Source: Jiella sonneratiae | GTDB taxonomy: Bacteria; Pseudomonadota; Alphaproteobacteria; Rhizobiales; Rhizobiaceae | Length of the DNA: 64,000 bases | Direction: 5' to 3' | Assembly: GCF_017353515.1 (NCBI RefSeq) | Contig: NZ_JAFMPY010000018.1 | Location: forward strand, 1 to 64,000 | Shown: piece by piece, positions 34,878-45,082 of the stretch | Numbering within the stretch: the stretch's first letter is position 1 | Layout of the letters: each line of letters opens with the position of its first letter | Notes under the pieces: model-generated | Databases searched by the model: none | What the model was told of the DNA's origin: nothing | Seen by the model: only the letters and a program-made list of their open reading frames with translations | Position numbers and translations under genes: made by a program

Positions 34878-36581
34878 TCATTCCTCGTCGTTGCGGCCCT
34901 TCAGCGCCGCGCCGAGAATGTCGCCGAGCGAGGCGCCGGAGTCGGTCGAGCCGTACTGGGCGACCGCTTCCTTCTCCTCGGCGATCTGCAGCGCCTTGAT
35001 CGACACGCCGACCTTGCGGGCCTTCTTGTCGAACTGGGTGACGCGTGCATCGACCTTCTGGCCGACCTGGAAGCGCTCGGGCCGCTGTTCGTCGCGGTCG
35101 CGGGCGAGATCCGAGCGGCGGACGAAGGCGGTGAAGTCGGTATCGACGATCTTCACCTCGATGCCGCCGTCCTTGATCTCGGTGACCTCGCAGGTGACCA
35201 CCGACCCGCGGCGGATCTCGCCGGCTTCGGCCGCCTCGACGAACGGATCGCCGCCGACCTGCTTCATGCCGAGCGAGATGCGCTCCTTGTCGACGTCGAC
35301 GTCGAGAACCTGGGCCTTGACGAGGTCACCCTTGTTGAATTCCTCGATCACCTGCTCGCCCGGACGGTTCCAGTCGAGATCGGAGAGGTGGACCATGCCG
35401 TCCACGTCGCCCTCGAGGCCGATGAACAGGCCGAACTCGGTCTTGTTCTTGACCTCGCCCTCGACGACGGTGCCGATCGGGAACTTGTCGCGGAAGGCTT
35501 CCCACGGGTTCTGCAGCGTCTGCTTCAGGCCCAGCGAGATGCGGCGCTTGTTCGGATCGACCTCTAGCACCACGACCTCGACCTCCTGGGAGGTGGCGAG
35601 GATCTTGCCCGGATGGACGTTCTTCTTCGTCCAGGACATCTCGGACACGTGGATGAGGCCCTCGATGCCCGGCTCCAGCTCCACGAACGCACCGTAGTCG
35701 GTGATGTTGGTGACGCGGCCGGTGACCTTGACGCCCATCGGGTACTTGACGCCGATGCCGTCCCAGGGATCCGCCTCGAGCTGCTTCATGCCGAGCGAGA
35801 TGCGGTGGGTTTCCTGGTTGATCCGGATGATCTGGACCTTCACGGTCTGGCCGATCTGCAGGATCTCGGTCGGATGGTTGACGCGGCGCCATGCCATGTC
35901 GGTGACGTGCAGCAGGCCGTCGATGCCACCGAGGTCGACGAAGGCGCCGTAGTCGGTGATGTTCTTGACGATACCCTCGACGACCTGACCCTCTTCGAGG
36001 TTCTGGACGATCTCGGAGCGCTGCTCGGCCCGGCTCTCTTCGAGGACGGTGCGGCGCGAGACGACGATGTTGCCGCGGCGCTTGTCCATCTTGAGGATCT
36101 GGAAGGGCTGCGGCGTGTTCATCAGGGGGGTCACGTCGCGGATCGGACGGATGTCGACCTGCGAACGCGGCAGGAAGGCGACGGCGCCGTCGAGGTCGAC
36201 GGTGAAGCCGCCCTTGACCTGGTTGAAGATCTGGCCCTCGACCTTCTCGTTGGCGTTGAACTTCTCTTCCAGGCGGATCCAGCTCTCCTCGCGGCGGGCC
36301 TTGTCGCGCGACAGGACGGCTTCGCCGAGGGCGTTCTCGATGCGCTCGACATAGATCTCGACGGTGTCGCCGATCTTCAGCTCGCCGTCCTTGCCCTTGG
36401 CGCCGAACTCCTTGAGCGGCACCCGGCCTTCGACCTTCAGGCCGGCATCGATGACGGCCATGTCCTTTTCGATCGCGACGACGGTGCCCTTGACCACCGT
36501 GCCCTCGGCCACGTCCTGCTCGTGGAACGAAGCTTCGAGCAGCGCGGCGAAATCATCGCGCGAGGGATTGAGGTTAGACAT
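34878..36581 (-). CDS. rpsA: 30S ribosomal protein S1
   Basis: A 567-residue protein of six S1 RNA-binding repeats, the normal length. Repeats are easily recognised by phrases such as GIVKNITDYGAFVDLGGIDG and GRVTNITDYGAFVELEPGIEG. S1 brings mRNAs to the 30S subunit. The start at 36581 (MSNLNPSRDDFAALL) has AGAAAGA upstream. It follows cmk, the ancestral cmk-rpsA order, with 282 bp between. It ends in a strong terminator. Confidence 0.97.
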   Translation of the reverse strand: MSNLNPSRDDFAALLEASFHEQDVAEGTVVKGTVVAIEKDMAVIDAGLKVEGRVPLKEFGAKGKDGELKIGDTVEIYVERIENALGEAVLSRDKARREESWIRLEEKFNANEKVEGQIFNQVKGGFTVDLDGAVAFLPRSQVDIRPIRDVTPLMNTPQPFQILKMDKRRGNIVVSRRTVLEESRAEQRSEIVQNLEEGQVVEGIVKNITDYGAFVDLGGIDGLLHVTDMAWRRVNHPTEILQIGQTVKVQIIRINQETHRISLGMKQLEADPWDGIGVKYPMGVKVTGRVTNITDYGAFVELEPGIEGLIHVSEMSWTKKNVHPGKILATSQEVEVVVLEVDPNKRRISLGLKQTLQNPWEAFRDKFPIGTVVEGEVKNKTEFGLFIGLEGDVDGMVHLSDLDWNRPGEQVIEEFNKGDLVKAQVLDVDVDKERISLGMKQVGGDPFVEAAEAGEIRRGSVVTCEVTEIKDGGIEVKIVDTDFTAFVRRSDLARDRDEQRPERFQVGQKVDARVTQFDKKARKVGVSIKALQIAEEKEAVAQYGSTDSGASLGDILGAALKGRNDEE

Positions 36582-36863
36582 TCTTTCTCCTTGGGGACCC
36601 CTCGCCGCGCGGTTCGCGGAAAAGGGCATGCGCCTCGGGGTATCCGCCCCGCGCGGGTTGAGCGTTGATCGTCCTTCCGGTCGAGGCTCCCGGTTCCGAC
36701 GGGGCCGGAACCTTCCAGTCCGCCCGATGCGCGTCGCGCGGGCGGTGCGTGGTCGGCGCTCGAAGAAGCCTTGACCGGACGAATTTTACCAGCATGGCCT
36801 GACAGGGAAACGAAGCCGCCCTTCATAGCCGAAAAGGGCACGCCTCCCTTCGGATGCGGCCCC

Positions 36864-37517
36864 TCAATGCCCGTCCTGCGCCGCCAGCACGCGATCGACG
36901 ACGTCGCAGGCGGCACGGAATGCCGCATCTATATCCAATTGGCTGGTGTCCAGCAAGTGCGCGTCGTCCGCAGGTTTCAGCGGGGCGACGTCGCGGCCGG
37001 AATCGCGTTCGTCGCGCGCCTTCACCTCGGCGAGGATGCGACCGTATTCGACGTCGCGCCGGCCGTGCGCGACCAGCTCGTCGGTGCGGCGCCTGGCCCG
37101 CACCTCGGCCGAGGCTGTGACGAAGATCTTCACCCGGGCGTGCGGGCAAATCACCGTGCCGATGTCGCGGCCGTCGAGGACGGCGCCCTCGGGGCGGGCC
37201 GCAAAGCCGCGCTGGAAGGCGACCAGCGCTTCGCGTACCGGGGCATGGACGGCAATCCGCGAGGCGAGTTCGCCGGCTTCGTGGCCGCGCAGCGTCGGAT
37301 CGTCGAGATCGGCGACGTCGAGACCGCGTGCCACCCGCGCGGCTGCCTGCGGGTCGTCCGGGTCGACTCCTCCCGCGAGGATCTGCCGTCCGACGGCGCG
37401 GTAGAGCAGGCCGGTGTCGAGATAGGGCAGGCGGTATCGCGCCGCGACGCGCTTGGCGAGCGTGCCTTTGCCGGCAGCGGCCGGCCCGTCGATGGCGATC
37501 GTCAGCGGTCGTGTCAT
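36864..37517 (-). CDS. cmk: Cytidylate kinase
   Basis: A 217-residue kinase. The P-loop is GPAAAGKGTLA (about 11-21), followed by LPYLDTGLLYRAVG and the CMP-binding VLDGRDIGTVICP (about 112-124). It phosphorylates CMP and dCMP. It lies between aroA (226 bp upstream in transcription terms) and rpsA, the usual order. No unusual feature. Confidence 0.95.
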   Translation of the reverse strand: MTRPLTIAIDGPAAAGKGTLAKRVAARYRLPYLDTGLLYRAVGRQILAGGVDPDDPQAAARVARGLDVADLDDPTLRGHEAGELASRIAVHAPVREALVAFQRGFAARPEGAVLDGRDIGTVICPHARVKIFVTASAEVRARRRTDELVAHGRRDVEYGRILAEVKARDERDSGRDVAPLKPADDAHLLDTSQLDIDAAFRAACDVVDRVLAAQDGH

Positions 37518-37743
37518 GACGCAGGCCCGTCGGCTGCGGTGGCGGGTGGAGCGGACCGGAATCCGTCCCGACCATGCGGCAGGAACGGGCGGCGCGCAAT
37601 CGGCCCGCCGCGCTTCGGCCGGCCCGCAACGCGCCGACCGCGCCGGCCGCAGACCGCCGCGGGGGAAGGGGCGCGAAGCCGCATCGAAAGAGCCGTCATC
37701 TCCTTTTCGTCCCGCGCGTTCCGTCCCGATTGCCTGCCGTGCA

Positions 37744-39407
<1,664 letters not shown>

Positions 39408-39782
39408 ATGGCGAAGCCAGAGCTTGGAACCAAGCGGGTCGATCCCGAGACCGGACGCAAATTCTACGATCTGAACAAGGATCCGATCGTGTCGCCCTTC
39501 ACGGGCAAGTCCTATCCGCGTTCGTATTTCGAGGGCGAGTCGGCGGCCCCCGAGGAGGAAGAGGTCGAGGAGCCCGAGACCGTCGAGGCCGAAGCGACGC
39601 CCGACACGGTCTCGCTCGAAGAGGTCGCCGAGGAAGAGAACGATTCCGACGTCGGCGACCTGCCGGACATCGACGACGATTCGGACGACGGCGAGGACGA
39701 CTCATTCCTCGAGGACGACGAGGACGACGACGACGACATGTCCGACATCATCGGCGGCGGCCGCGAGGACGACGAGGACTGA
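39408..39782 (+). CDS. FYDLN acid domain protein (TIGR02300 family)
   Basis: A 124-residue acidic protein. The N-terminal 45 residues (MAKPELGTKR, then KFYDLNKDP and FTGKSYP) are the conserved FYDLN motif region. The remainder is almost entirely Asp/Glu (about 48-124), so very low pI. The family is widespread and nearly confined to alphaproteobacteria; function is not known. The ATG at 39408 is chosen because the conserved block starts there. Divergent from aroA, its usual neighbour. Confidence 0.9.
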   Translation: MAKPELGTKRVDPETGRKFYDLNKDPIVSPFTGKSYPRSYFEGESAAPEEEEVEEPETVEAEATPDTVSLEEVAEEENDSDVGDLPDIDDDSDDGEDDSFLEDDEDDDDDMSDIIGGGREDDED

Positions 39783-39832
39783 GCGTCGGCGCGGAAAGGC
39801 CGAAGCCGGCCGCCGCGACGTACTCCTGACAG

Positions 39833-39879
39833 ACGCGAGACGGCCGGCGGGGCAATCGGCACCGCCGGCCGTCTCGCGT
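39833..39879. terminator. Long perfect hairpin between convergent FYDLN gene and ptsH
   Basis: An 18-bp perfect stem: 39833-39850 pairs with 39862-39879 around an 11-base loop. It lies between two convergent genes (FYDLN ends 39782, ptsH ends 39951). It lacks a T run, but the stem is strong enough to act as a bidirectional terminator. Confidence 0.55.
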
Positions 39880-39950
39880 TCAAGGGATACGATGCAGCGC
39901 GGGACGGCCCTGATTGGGCGGGCGCGTTCGGACGATGGTGCCGAAACCGG

Positions 39951-40331
39951 TCAGCCGTCCTCGCCGAACCGATTGGCGACGAGAGCCTCGAGCGCGTCGA
40001 GGACCTCTTTCGCTTCCGGCCCGTCGGCAGCGACCTCGATCGTCGTTCCCTGGCTTGCCGCGAGCATCAGAAGGCCCATGATCGACAGGCCGCCGACCGC
40101 CATGCCGTCGCGCGAGATGGTCACTTCGGCATCGTAGTTCTCGACCGTCTCGACGAAGCGGGCGGACGCCCGCGCATGCAGCCCGCGCTTGTTGACGATG
40201 GTGAAGGTCCGCGGCGCGGCGCAGGCGGCCGGCCGATCGCTTTCGCCGCTCGTCCGTGCCGCAGCGCCGGGTTCGGCGGGCCCGTCTGCGGGCGGCACCG
40301 CGCCGCCGTTCTTGGTTTCGAAGCTTCGCAC
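39951..40331 (-). CDS. ptsH: HPr phosphocarrier family protein
   Basis: A HPr domain of about 88 residues preceded by about 38 residues of Ala/Pro/Gly-rich sequence if the GTG at 40331 is the start (126 in all). GAGGG lies just before that GTG. The phosphorylated histidine is in NKRGLHARASARFVE, and the regulatory serine is in GLSIMGLLML, the site for HPr kinase. In alphaproteobacteria this PTS branch has no sugar permease and works in regulation. It follows the EIIA(man) gene by eight bases. A start inside the low-complexity part cannot be excluded. Confidence 0.9.
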   Translation of the reverse strand: MRSFETKNGGAVPPADGPAEPGAAARTSGESDRPAACAAPRTFTIVNKRGLHARASARFVETVENYDAEVTISRDGMAVGGLSIMGLLMLAASQGTTIEVAADGPEAKEVLDALEALVANRFGEDG

Positions 40332-40339
40332 GGCGCCCT

Positions 40340-40741
40340 CTAGTTCCCGCTGAGGACCCGGCTGGCGACGTTGATGTATTTGCGGCCGGCTTCCTGGGCC
40401 GCGAGAAGCGCGTCTGCCATCGGCTTTTCCTCGCGCACGCTGGCGAGCTTGATCAGCATCGGCAGGTTGACGCCGGCGAGCACGTCGACCCGGCTGCCTT
40501 CCATCACCGAGATCGCGAGGTTCGACGGCGTGCCGCCGAACATGTCGGTGAGGATGATCACGCCCGAGCCGCGGTCGGCGCGGGCGACGGCCTCGACGAT
40601 GTCGATCCGGCGCTGTTCCATGTCGTCCTCCGGGCCGATCGAGATCGTCTCGAAGGCATCCTGCGGCCCGACGACGTGCTCGACGGCATTGAGGAATTCG
40701 TCGGCAAGACGGCCATGGGTGACGAGGACCAGTCCGATCAT
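40340..40741 (-). CDS. PTS mannose-type EIIA component
   Basis: A 133-residue EIIA(man) domain. The phosphorylated histidine is in VLVTHGRLADEF (residue 10), and ILTDMFGGTPSNLAI (about 68-82) is the conserved dimer loop. It accepts phosphate from HPr. No EIIB/EIIC partners are present, so a regulatory role is likely, as proposed for the rhizobial chvI-chvG-hprK-manX-HPr locus. The start at 40741 (MIGLVLVTHG) matches the family; the longer open frame is not conserved. Confidence 0.92.
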   Translation of the reverse strand: MIGLVLVTHGRLADEFLNAVEHVVGPQDAFETISIGPEDDMEQRRIDIVEAVARADRGSGVIILTDMFGGTPSNLAISVMEGSRVDVLAGVNLPMLIKLASVREEKPMADALLAAQEAGRKYINVASRVLSGN

Positions 40742-41059
40742 AGCGGGCTCGTCCTTCGGACCCGTTTTCGACTGGAGCTTGCCATTCCCGATTTCTCCGT
40801 TTGTGCAGCGGCGACGGCGCCGAACTGGGCCGAACAAGGCGCTTCAGTCGCCCCCGCCTCCCCACGCGGCACGTCGGGCGAAGCCGGATCGGCACACGCA
40901 TGCGCGCTCGATGCGTGGTCGCCGCCTCGCCGAGCCCGACGCAGGTCGCGCCATCTTGGCAGCCTTGCCGGAATGCGCAAGTGAAATGATGCTCTCTTGA
41001 GCCGGTGTGATGCTTTTGCATGCAGCATGCGCCGGCCGGCCGAGGATCCCACGCCGCGC
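40742..41059. other. 318-bp gene-free stretch between hprK and EIIA(man)
   Basis: No open frame is convincing. It has a GCATGCAGCATGC near-palindrome at about 41017-41029 and probably a promoter for EIIA(man)-HPr, which are thus not simply run-on from hprK. Nothing else stands out. Confidence 0.45.
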
Positions 41060-41512
41060 TCAGCCGGGAAGGTCGCCCGAAGCGGCGAGCGTCAGGAGGA
41101 TGTCGGCAGAAAGCGCGGCCTCCTTCCGCGGCAGGCGCAGCAGCGGCGCCTCGACGCCGGCGATTTCGGTCCGCAGCGGCGCCGGGTGACGCGGCATCGT
41201 CTCCTGGGGCACGAGGTCGGCCACCAGCCATAGGGCGACGCTCGGCAGCGCCGGCTCGCGGACGATGCCGACCCCGGCGATTTCGAGCAGGCCCTTCAGG
41301 CCGTCGGGCGCCGAAAGCTGCACGACGCCTTCTGCCAGTGTCGCGACCACCCGGTCGTCGGCGACGAATTCGACCCGAAGGCCGGGCGGGGGAGCCCGCC
41401 GCAGCAGCGAAAGGACCAGGGCCGACTTGCCGCTGCCGGCCGGCCCGCGGATCAGCACGCCGCGCCCGCCGAGCGCGACGGCCGAGGCGTGGATGTTGAC
41501 GGCGGCGGTCAT
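41060..41512 (-). CDS. hprK: HPr kinase/phosphorylase, short alphaproteobacterial form
   Basis: A 150-residue protein equal to the catalytic C-terminal half of HPr kinase. The P-loop is RGPAGSGKSALVLSLL (about 22-37), with FVADDRVV (about 50) as the following acidic motif. It phosphorylates HPr on Ser46; the short form lacks the N-terminal domain found in Firmicutes. Its ATG overlaps the chvG stop (ATGA), linking PTS phosphorylation to envelope stress signalling. Confidence 0.9.
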   Translation of the reverse strand: MTAAVNIHASAVALGGRGVLIRGPAGSGKSALVLSLLRRAPPPGLRVEFVADDRVVATLAEGVVQLSAPDGLKGLLEIAGVGIVREPALPSVALWLVADLVPQETMPRHPAPLRTEIAGVEAPLLRLPRKEAALSADILLTLAASGDLPG

Positions 41513-43335
41513 TCGGCGGGCAGCGAGACGACGAAGCGCGCGCCGCGGATGCGATTCGGGGCGGCCTCGTCGACGACGTTCTCGGCCCGGATCGTTCCGT
41601 CATGGGCTTCGACGATCTGGCGCGAGATCGACAGGCCGAGGCCGGAATTCTGGCCGAAGGCCTCGCCGGCCGGACGGTCGGTATAGAAGCGCTCGAAGAT
41701 CCGGTCGATCGCCTCCGCCTGGATGCCGGGGCCGTTGTCCTCGATGGTGACGATCACCCGCTGGCCGCGCCGCCTGAGGGTCACGTCGATTCGGCCGTTC
41801 TCGGCCGGCACGAAGGAGCGGGCGTTCTCGATCAGGTTGGTGAAGACCTGGCTGAGCCGCAGGTCGTGACCCGAGACGACGTAGCCCTGCCGCTGCGTGG
41901 CGGGCAGCTTCTGGGCCTCGAAATTGATGGTGAGCCGGCGGCCCTGGGAGGCGTGGCTGCGCGCTCCCTCGACGACCGAGCGCAGCAGCCCGGCGAGATC
42001 GACCTTCGCGGCGATGCTGCGGGCGAGCTCCGCATCGAGGCGCGAGGCGTCGGAAATGTCGGTGATCAGCCGGTCGAGGCGGCGGACGTCGTGCTGGATG
42101 ATCTCCATCAGCCGCTCGCGCGAGGTCTCGTTCCTAGCGAGTGGCAGCGTCTCGACGGCGCTGCGCAGCGAGGTGAGGGGGGTCTTCAATTCGTGGCTGA
42201 CGTCCGCGGCGAAGGATTCGATCGCGTCGATCCGCGCGTAGAGCGAGCGCGTCATGTCGCCGAGGGCGCGGGCGAGATTGCCGATCTCGTCGGTGCGGTC
42301 GCCGAAATCGGGGATGGCCGCCCGGTCCTTGACGCCGCGGCGCACCCGGATCGCCGCCGCCGAGAGCCGCCTCAGCGGCGTCGCGATGGTCGAGGCGAGC
42401 AGCGTCGACAGGACGATGACGACGAGCGCCGCGACCCCGAACACCCTGACGATCGCCATCCGCTCGGCCTGGACGATCTTGTCGATGTCGCCGCCCTGGG
42501 TCGAGAGGAGCAGCACGCCGAGAACGGCGCGGAAGCGCTGGATCGGCACGGCGACGGAGACGATCAGCTCGCCGTTCTCGGTCGCCCGGACGACGGTCGC
42601 CGGCCCGCCGGTGAGGGCGCTCATCACCTCCGGATAGGAGGTGCCCGAGCCGCCCGGCGCCTCGCGGTAGATCGGCAGGTCGCTGCCGGTGAAGACGCTG
42701 CGGAGATAGCCGAGGATGCGGCTGGCGAGATCCGGCTCGTCCTGAGCCACCGGCGGCAGGTCGTAGCGCAGGATCTGGCCCCGCGAATAGAGGTGCCGCG
42801 AATCGAGGATCAGGTTGGCGTCGCGGTCGTAGAGCCGCGCCCTGGTGCGGGTCGGCGAGATCAGCCGCCGCAGCAGCGGCGCGACGCGCTCCGGATTGAT
42901 CGGAAAGTCGAGGCTGTCGGTCGCCTCGGCCGAAGGCGCCAGCGTGTCGCCGGCCTGGAGTTCCAGGAGCTTTTCGGGATCGAGGGTGATGGAATTGGTC
43001 TCGACCGTCGCCGAGGAGGCGATGGCCGCGGCGATGATCTCGCCCTGGGTGAGCAGGCTCTCGACGCGGGCGTCGATGAGGCCGGCGCGGAACTGGTTGA
43101 GATAGAGGATGCCCGAGACGAGGACGATCAACGCGACGAGGTTGAGGAAGACGATCCGCCGGGTCAGCGACGAGAAGATCGAATGGCCGAGCAGCCAGCG
43201 CATGCGAAACAGGACGCGGCGCACGAAAGGCACGCGGCGCAGGCGCTTGCGCACTGCGGCCTCGCGCCGCCGACGGCGCTCCGCCGCGGCTCGGTCCTGG
43301 TGCTGCGCGTCCTCGTCGTTCGAAACCGAAACCAT
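41509..43335 (-). CDS. chvG: Sensor histidine kinase ChvG
   Basis: A 608-residue transmembrane kinase. It has two membrane helices (about 60-82 and 295-317) around a long periplasmic domain, then HAMP (about 318-370), the dimerisation helix with the phosphorylated His in DVSHELKTPLTSL (about 383-395) and an ATPase domain with N-box LSQVFTNLIENA, DNGPGI and GLGLSI. ChvG/ExoS senses acid and envelope stress and drives ChvI. An Arg/Glu-rich cytoplasmic tail precedes the first helix. It is 190 bp after chvI and overlaps hprK. Confidence 0.95.
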   Translation of the reverse strand: MVSVSNDEDAQHQDRAAAERRRRREAAVRKRLRRVPFVRRVLFRMRWLLGHSIFSSLTRRIVFLNLVALIVLVSGILYLNQFRAGLIDARVESLLTQGEIIAAAIASSATVETNSITLDPEKLLELQAGDTLAPSAEATDSLDFPINPERVAPLLRRLISPTRTRARLYDRDANLILDSRHLYSRGQILRYDLPPVAQDEPDLASRILGYLRSVFTGSDLPIYREAPGGSGTSYPEVMSALTGGPATVVRATENGELIVSVAVPIQRFRAVLGVLLLSTQGGDIDKIVQAERMAIVRVFGVAALVVIVLSTLLASTIATPLRRLSAAAIRVRRGVKDRAAIPDFGDRTDEIGNLARALGDMTRSLYARIDAIESFAADVSHELKTPLTSLRSAVETLPLARNETSRERLMEIIQHDVRRLDRLITDISDASRLDAELARSIAAKVDLAGLLRSVVEGARSHASQGRRLTINFEAQKLPATQRQGYVVSGHDLRLSQVFTNLIENARSFVPAENGRIDVTLRRRGQRVIVTIEDNGPGIQAEAIDRIFERFYTDRPAGEAFGQNSGLGLSISRQIVEAHDGTIRAENVVDEAAPNRIRGARFVVSLPAE

Positions 43336-43525
43336 CGACCTTCGTCTTGGGAAAAGCGTTCGTTCGCCGGCGCTGCGGCTCTTGCGCGCCTGGCGCGCCC
43401 GGTGCGGCCACGCGGCGCGGAGCCCGGCCGCTTCGCATTTCGATCGACCGGCGCTTCGGCCCGCGGCAGAGACTGCCGCGCCGCGACCCGGCCGCCGCTC
43501 GGGCCGTCCCGCGCGGATGCGACCT

Positions 43526-44233
43526 CTACACCTCGCGGAAGCGGTAGCCCACCCCGTAGAGCGTCTCGATCATGTCGAAGTCGTCGTCGATCGCCTTGAA
43601 TTTCTTCCGCAGCCGCTTGATGTGGCTGTCGATGGTGCGGTCGTCGACATAGACCTGCTCGTCATAGGCGGCGTCCATCAGCGCGTCGCGGCTCTTGACG
43701 ACGCCCGGCCGCAGCGCCAGCGCATGCAGGATCAGGAACTCGGTGACCGTCAGCGTCACCGGCTTGGCCTTCCAGGTGCAGGTGTGGCGCTCCTGGTCCA
43801 TCACCAGCTGGCCGCGCTCCAGCGAGGATTCCGGGACCGTCGTCGTGCCGGGCTTGGCGGTGGCGTCCCGGGGCGCGCCGCGGCGCAGGATCGCCCGCAC
43901 GCGCTCGACCAGGAGGCGCTGGGAGAAGGGCTTCCGGATGTAGTCGTCGGCGCCCATCTTCAGGCCGAACAGCTCGTCGATCTCCTCGTCCTTGGAGGTC
44001 AGGAAGATCACCGGCAGGTCCGACTTCTGCCGCAGCCGACGCAGGAGCTCCATTCCGTCCATGCGCGGCATCTTGATGTCGAAGATGGCGAGATGCGGCG
44101 GGCTGGACTGCAGACCCTCGAGGGCCGAGGCGCCGTCGGTGTAGGTTTCGACCCTGTATCCCTCGTTCTCCAGTGCTATCGAGACGGACGTCAGAATGTT
44201 TCGGTCGTCATCCACGAGGGCGATCGTCGGCAT
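43526..44233 (-). CDS. chvI: Response regulator ChvI, OmpR family
   Basis: A 235-residue regulator. The receiver (about 1-118) has the acidic pair in LVDDDRN, phosphorylated Asp in [11 protein letters not shown] (about 52) and the lysine of YIRKPFSQ (about 103). The winged-helix domain (about 135-235) ends YGVGYRF. In rhizobia the ChvG-ChvI pair controls exopolysaccharide, motility, acid adaptation and symbiosis or virulence. First gene of the block chvI-chvG-hprK-EIIA-ptsH. Confidence 0.96.
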   Translation of the reverse strand: MPTIALVDDDRNILTSVSIALENEGYRVETYTDGASALEGLQSSPPHLAIFDIKMPRMDGMELLRRLRQKSDLPVIFLTSKDEEIDELFGLKMGADDYIRKPFSQRLLVERVRAILRRGAPRDATAKPGTTTVPESSLERGQLVMDQERHTCTWKAKPVTLTVTEFLILHALALRPGVVKSRDALMDAAYDEQVYVDDRTIDSHIKRLRKKFKAIDDDFDMIETLYGVGYRFREV

Positions 44234-45082
44234 TTCATATGTCTCCAGTCTTCGATCCGGCCGCGCGTCGCGGCGTGAGCCGAGCGGTGACTGCCGCCGG
44301 ATCAGGCGAGGTTTTCACGTCGCGAAGGGCGTCTGCGGCAACCGAGCCCCGCGTCGTTGCCGAAACGCCATGCCTTCGCATCAATCTGCCCTTCCTTGCC
44401 ATCAATCCGCGTAAAATGTGGCGGTGAGGAAATCTTGCAACGTTCGCACCGCCCGAATGCATAACCATATCGGCCCGCACGGCCGTCAGCGAGCCGCGCT
44501 CCTTCGACCTCCGCAAGACCGCCGGCGACGCCGGAAATCGATCGCACTGAGGTTCGATTATACCTGAAAAGCGCCGGAATGCAGCCCTTTCGCGCGCGCC
44601 GAGGCGGGCCGGGGGCGCCGACGGGCGGCAGCCGCCTGCGCGAAGGGCGGTCCGGGATCTGTTCCCCCGCCCTCCCGCCACCTATCTAGTGGTCCGATCC
44701 AGGCGTCGGGTTCGCTCTCGTCGAAACCCCAAGCCGCAAGGCGGATAGCCAAGTTCATGATCCCAGTGGATTTTTTTCGTTCGACATTCGATGCGGCGCA
44801 CGGCCGGGCGAAGATTCGAATGTCGAATTCGATCTGTCAGGCGCCGATCAGCGGGAAGTGATCCCGAAGGTCCGGCCGCCCGGGCACATCATCGCACTGT
44901 CCGGGCGCAAGGACTGCGATCCGGCGGAAGGGTTGCCGGCGCTGCGCCGGGCGGGGGCATTGCCCGAAGACGACACGCGCCCCGCGGCGAGCAGCGGGCC
45001 GGCGACGCTGAATTTGCCGTGACCGCGGGCCTGTCGTGGCATCCGGGTCGAGCGAGCCTCGAACATTCGAGAAGGAAACAGC
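44234..45082. other. 849-bp gene-free stretch between chvI and the nucleotide cyclase
   Basis: No open frame shows family resemblance or a good ribosome site. It contains one palindromic repeat element (44757-44827) and the divergent promoters. In many rhizobia pckA is the direct divergent neighbour of chvI; here the cyclase and this stretch lie between, so it may hold decayed DNA from an insertion. Confidence 0.5.
44757..44827 (+). repeat. Palindromic repeat element, family A, copy 1
   Basis: ATGATCCCAGTGG, a T run, then TTCGACATTCGA (44780-44791) and its inverted copy TCGAATGTCGAA (44816-44827) around a 24-base spacer. The left end (ATGATCC-C/T-AGTGGATTTTT) is shared with the element at 49160-49249. 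The outer right arm is missing, so this copy looks incomplete. Confidence 0.65.

Noticed and set aside
41602-43599. 665-residue plus-strand open frame over chvG
   Set aside because: Antisense shadow of a clear histidine kinase.
44234-45082. Hidden gene in the long chvI-cyclase gap
   Set aside because: All frames checked are short or antisense-like, without ribosome sites or recognisable domains.
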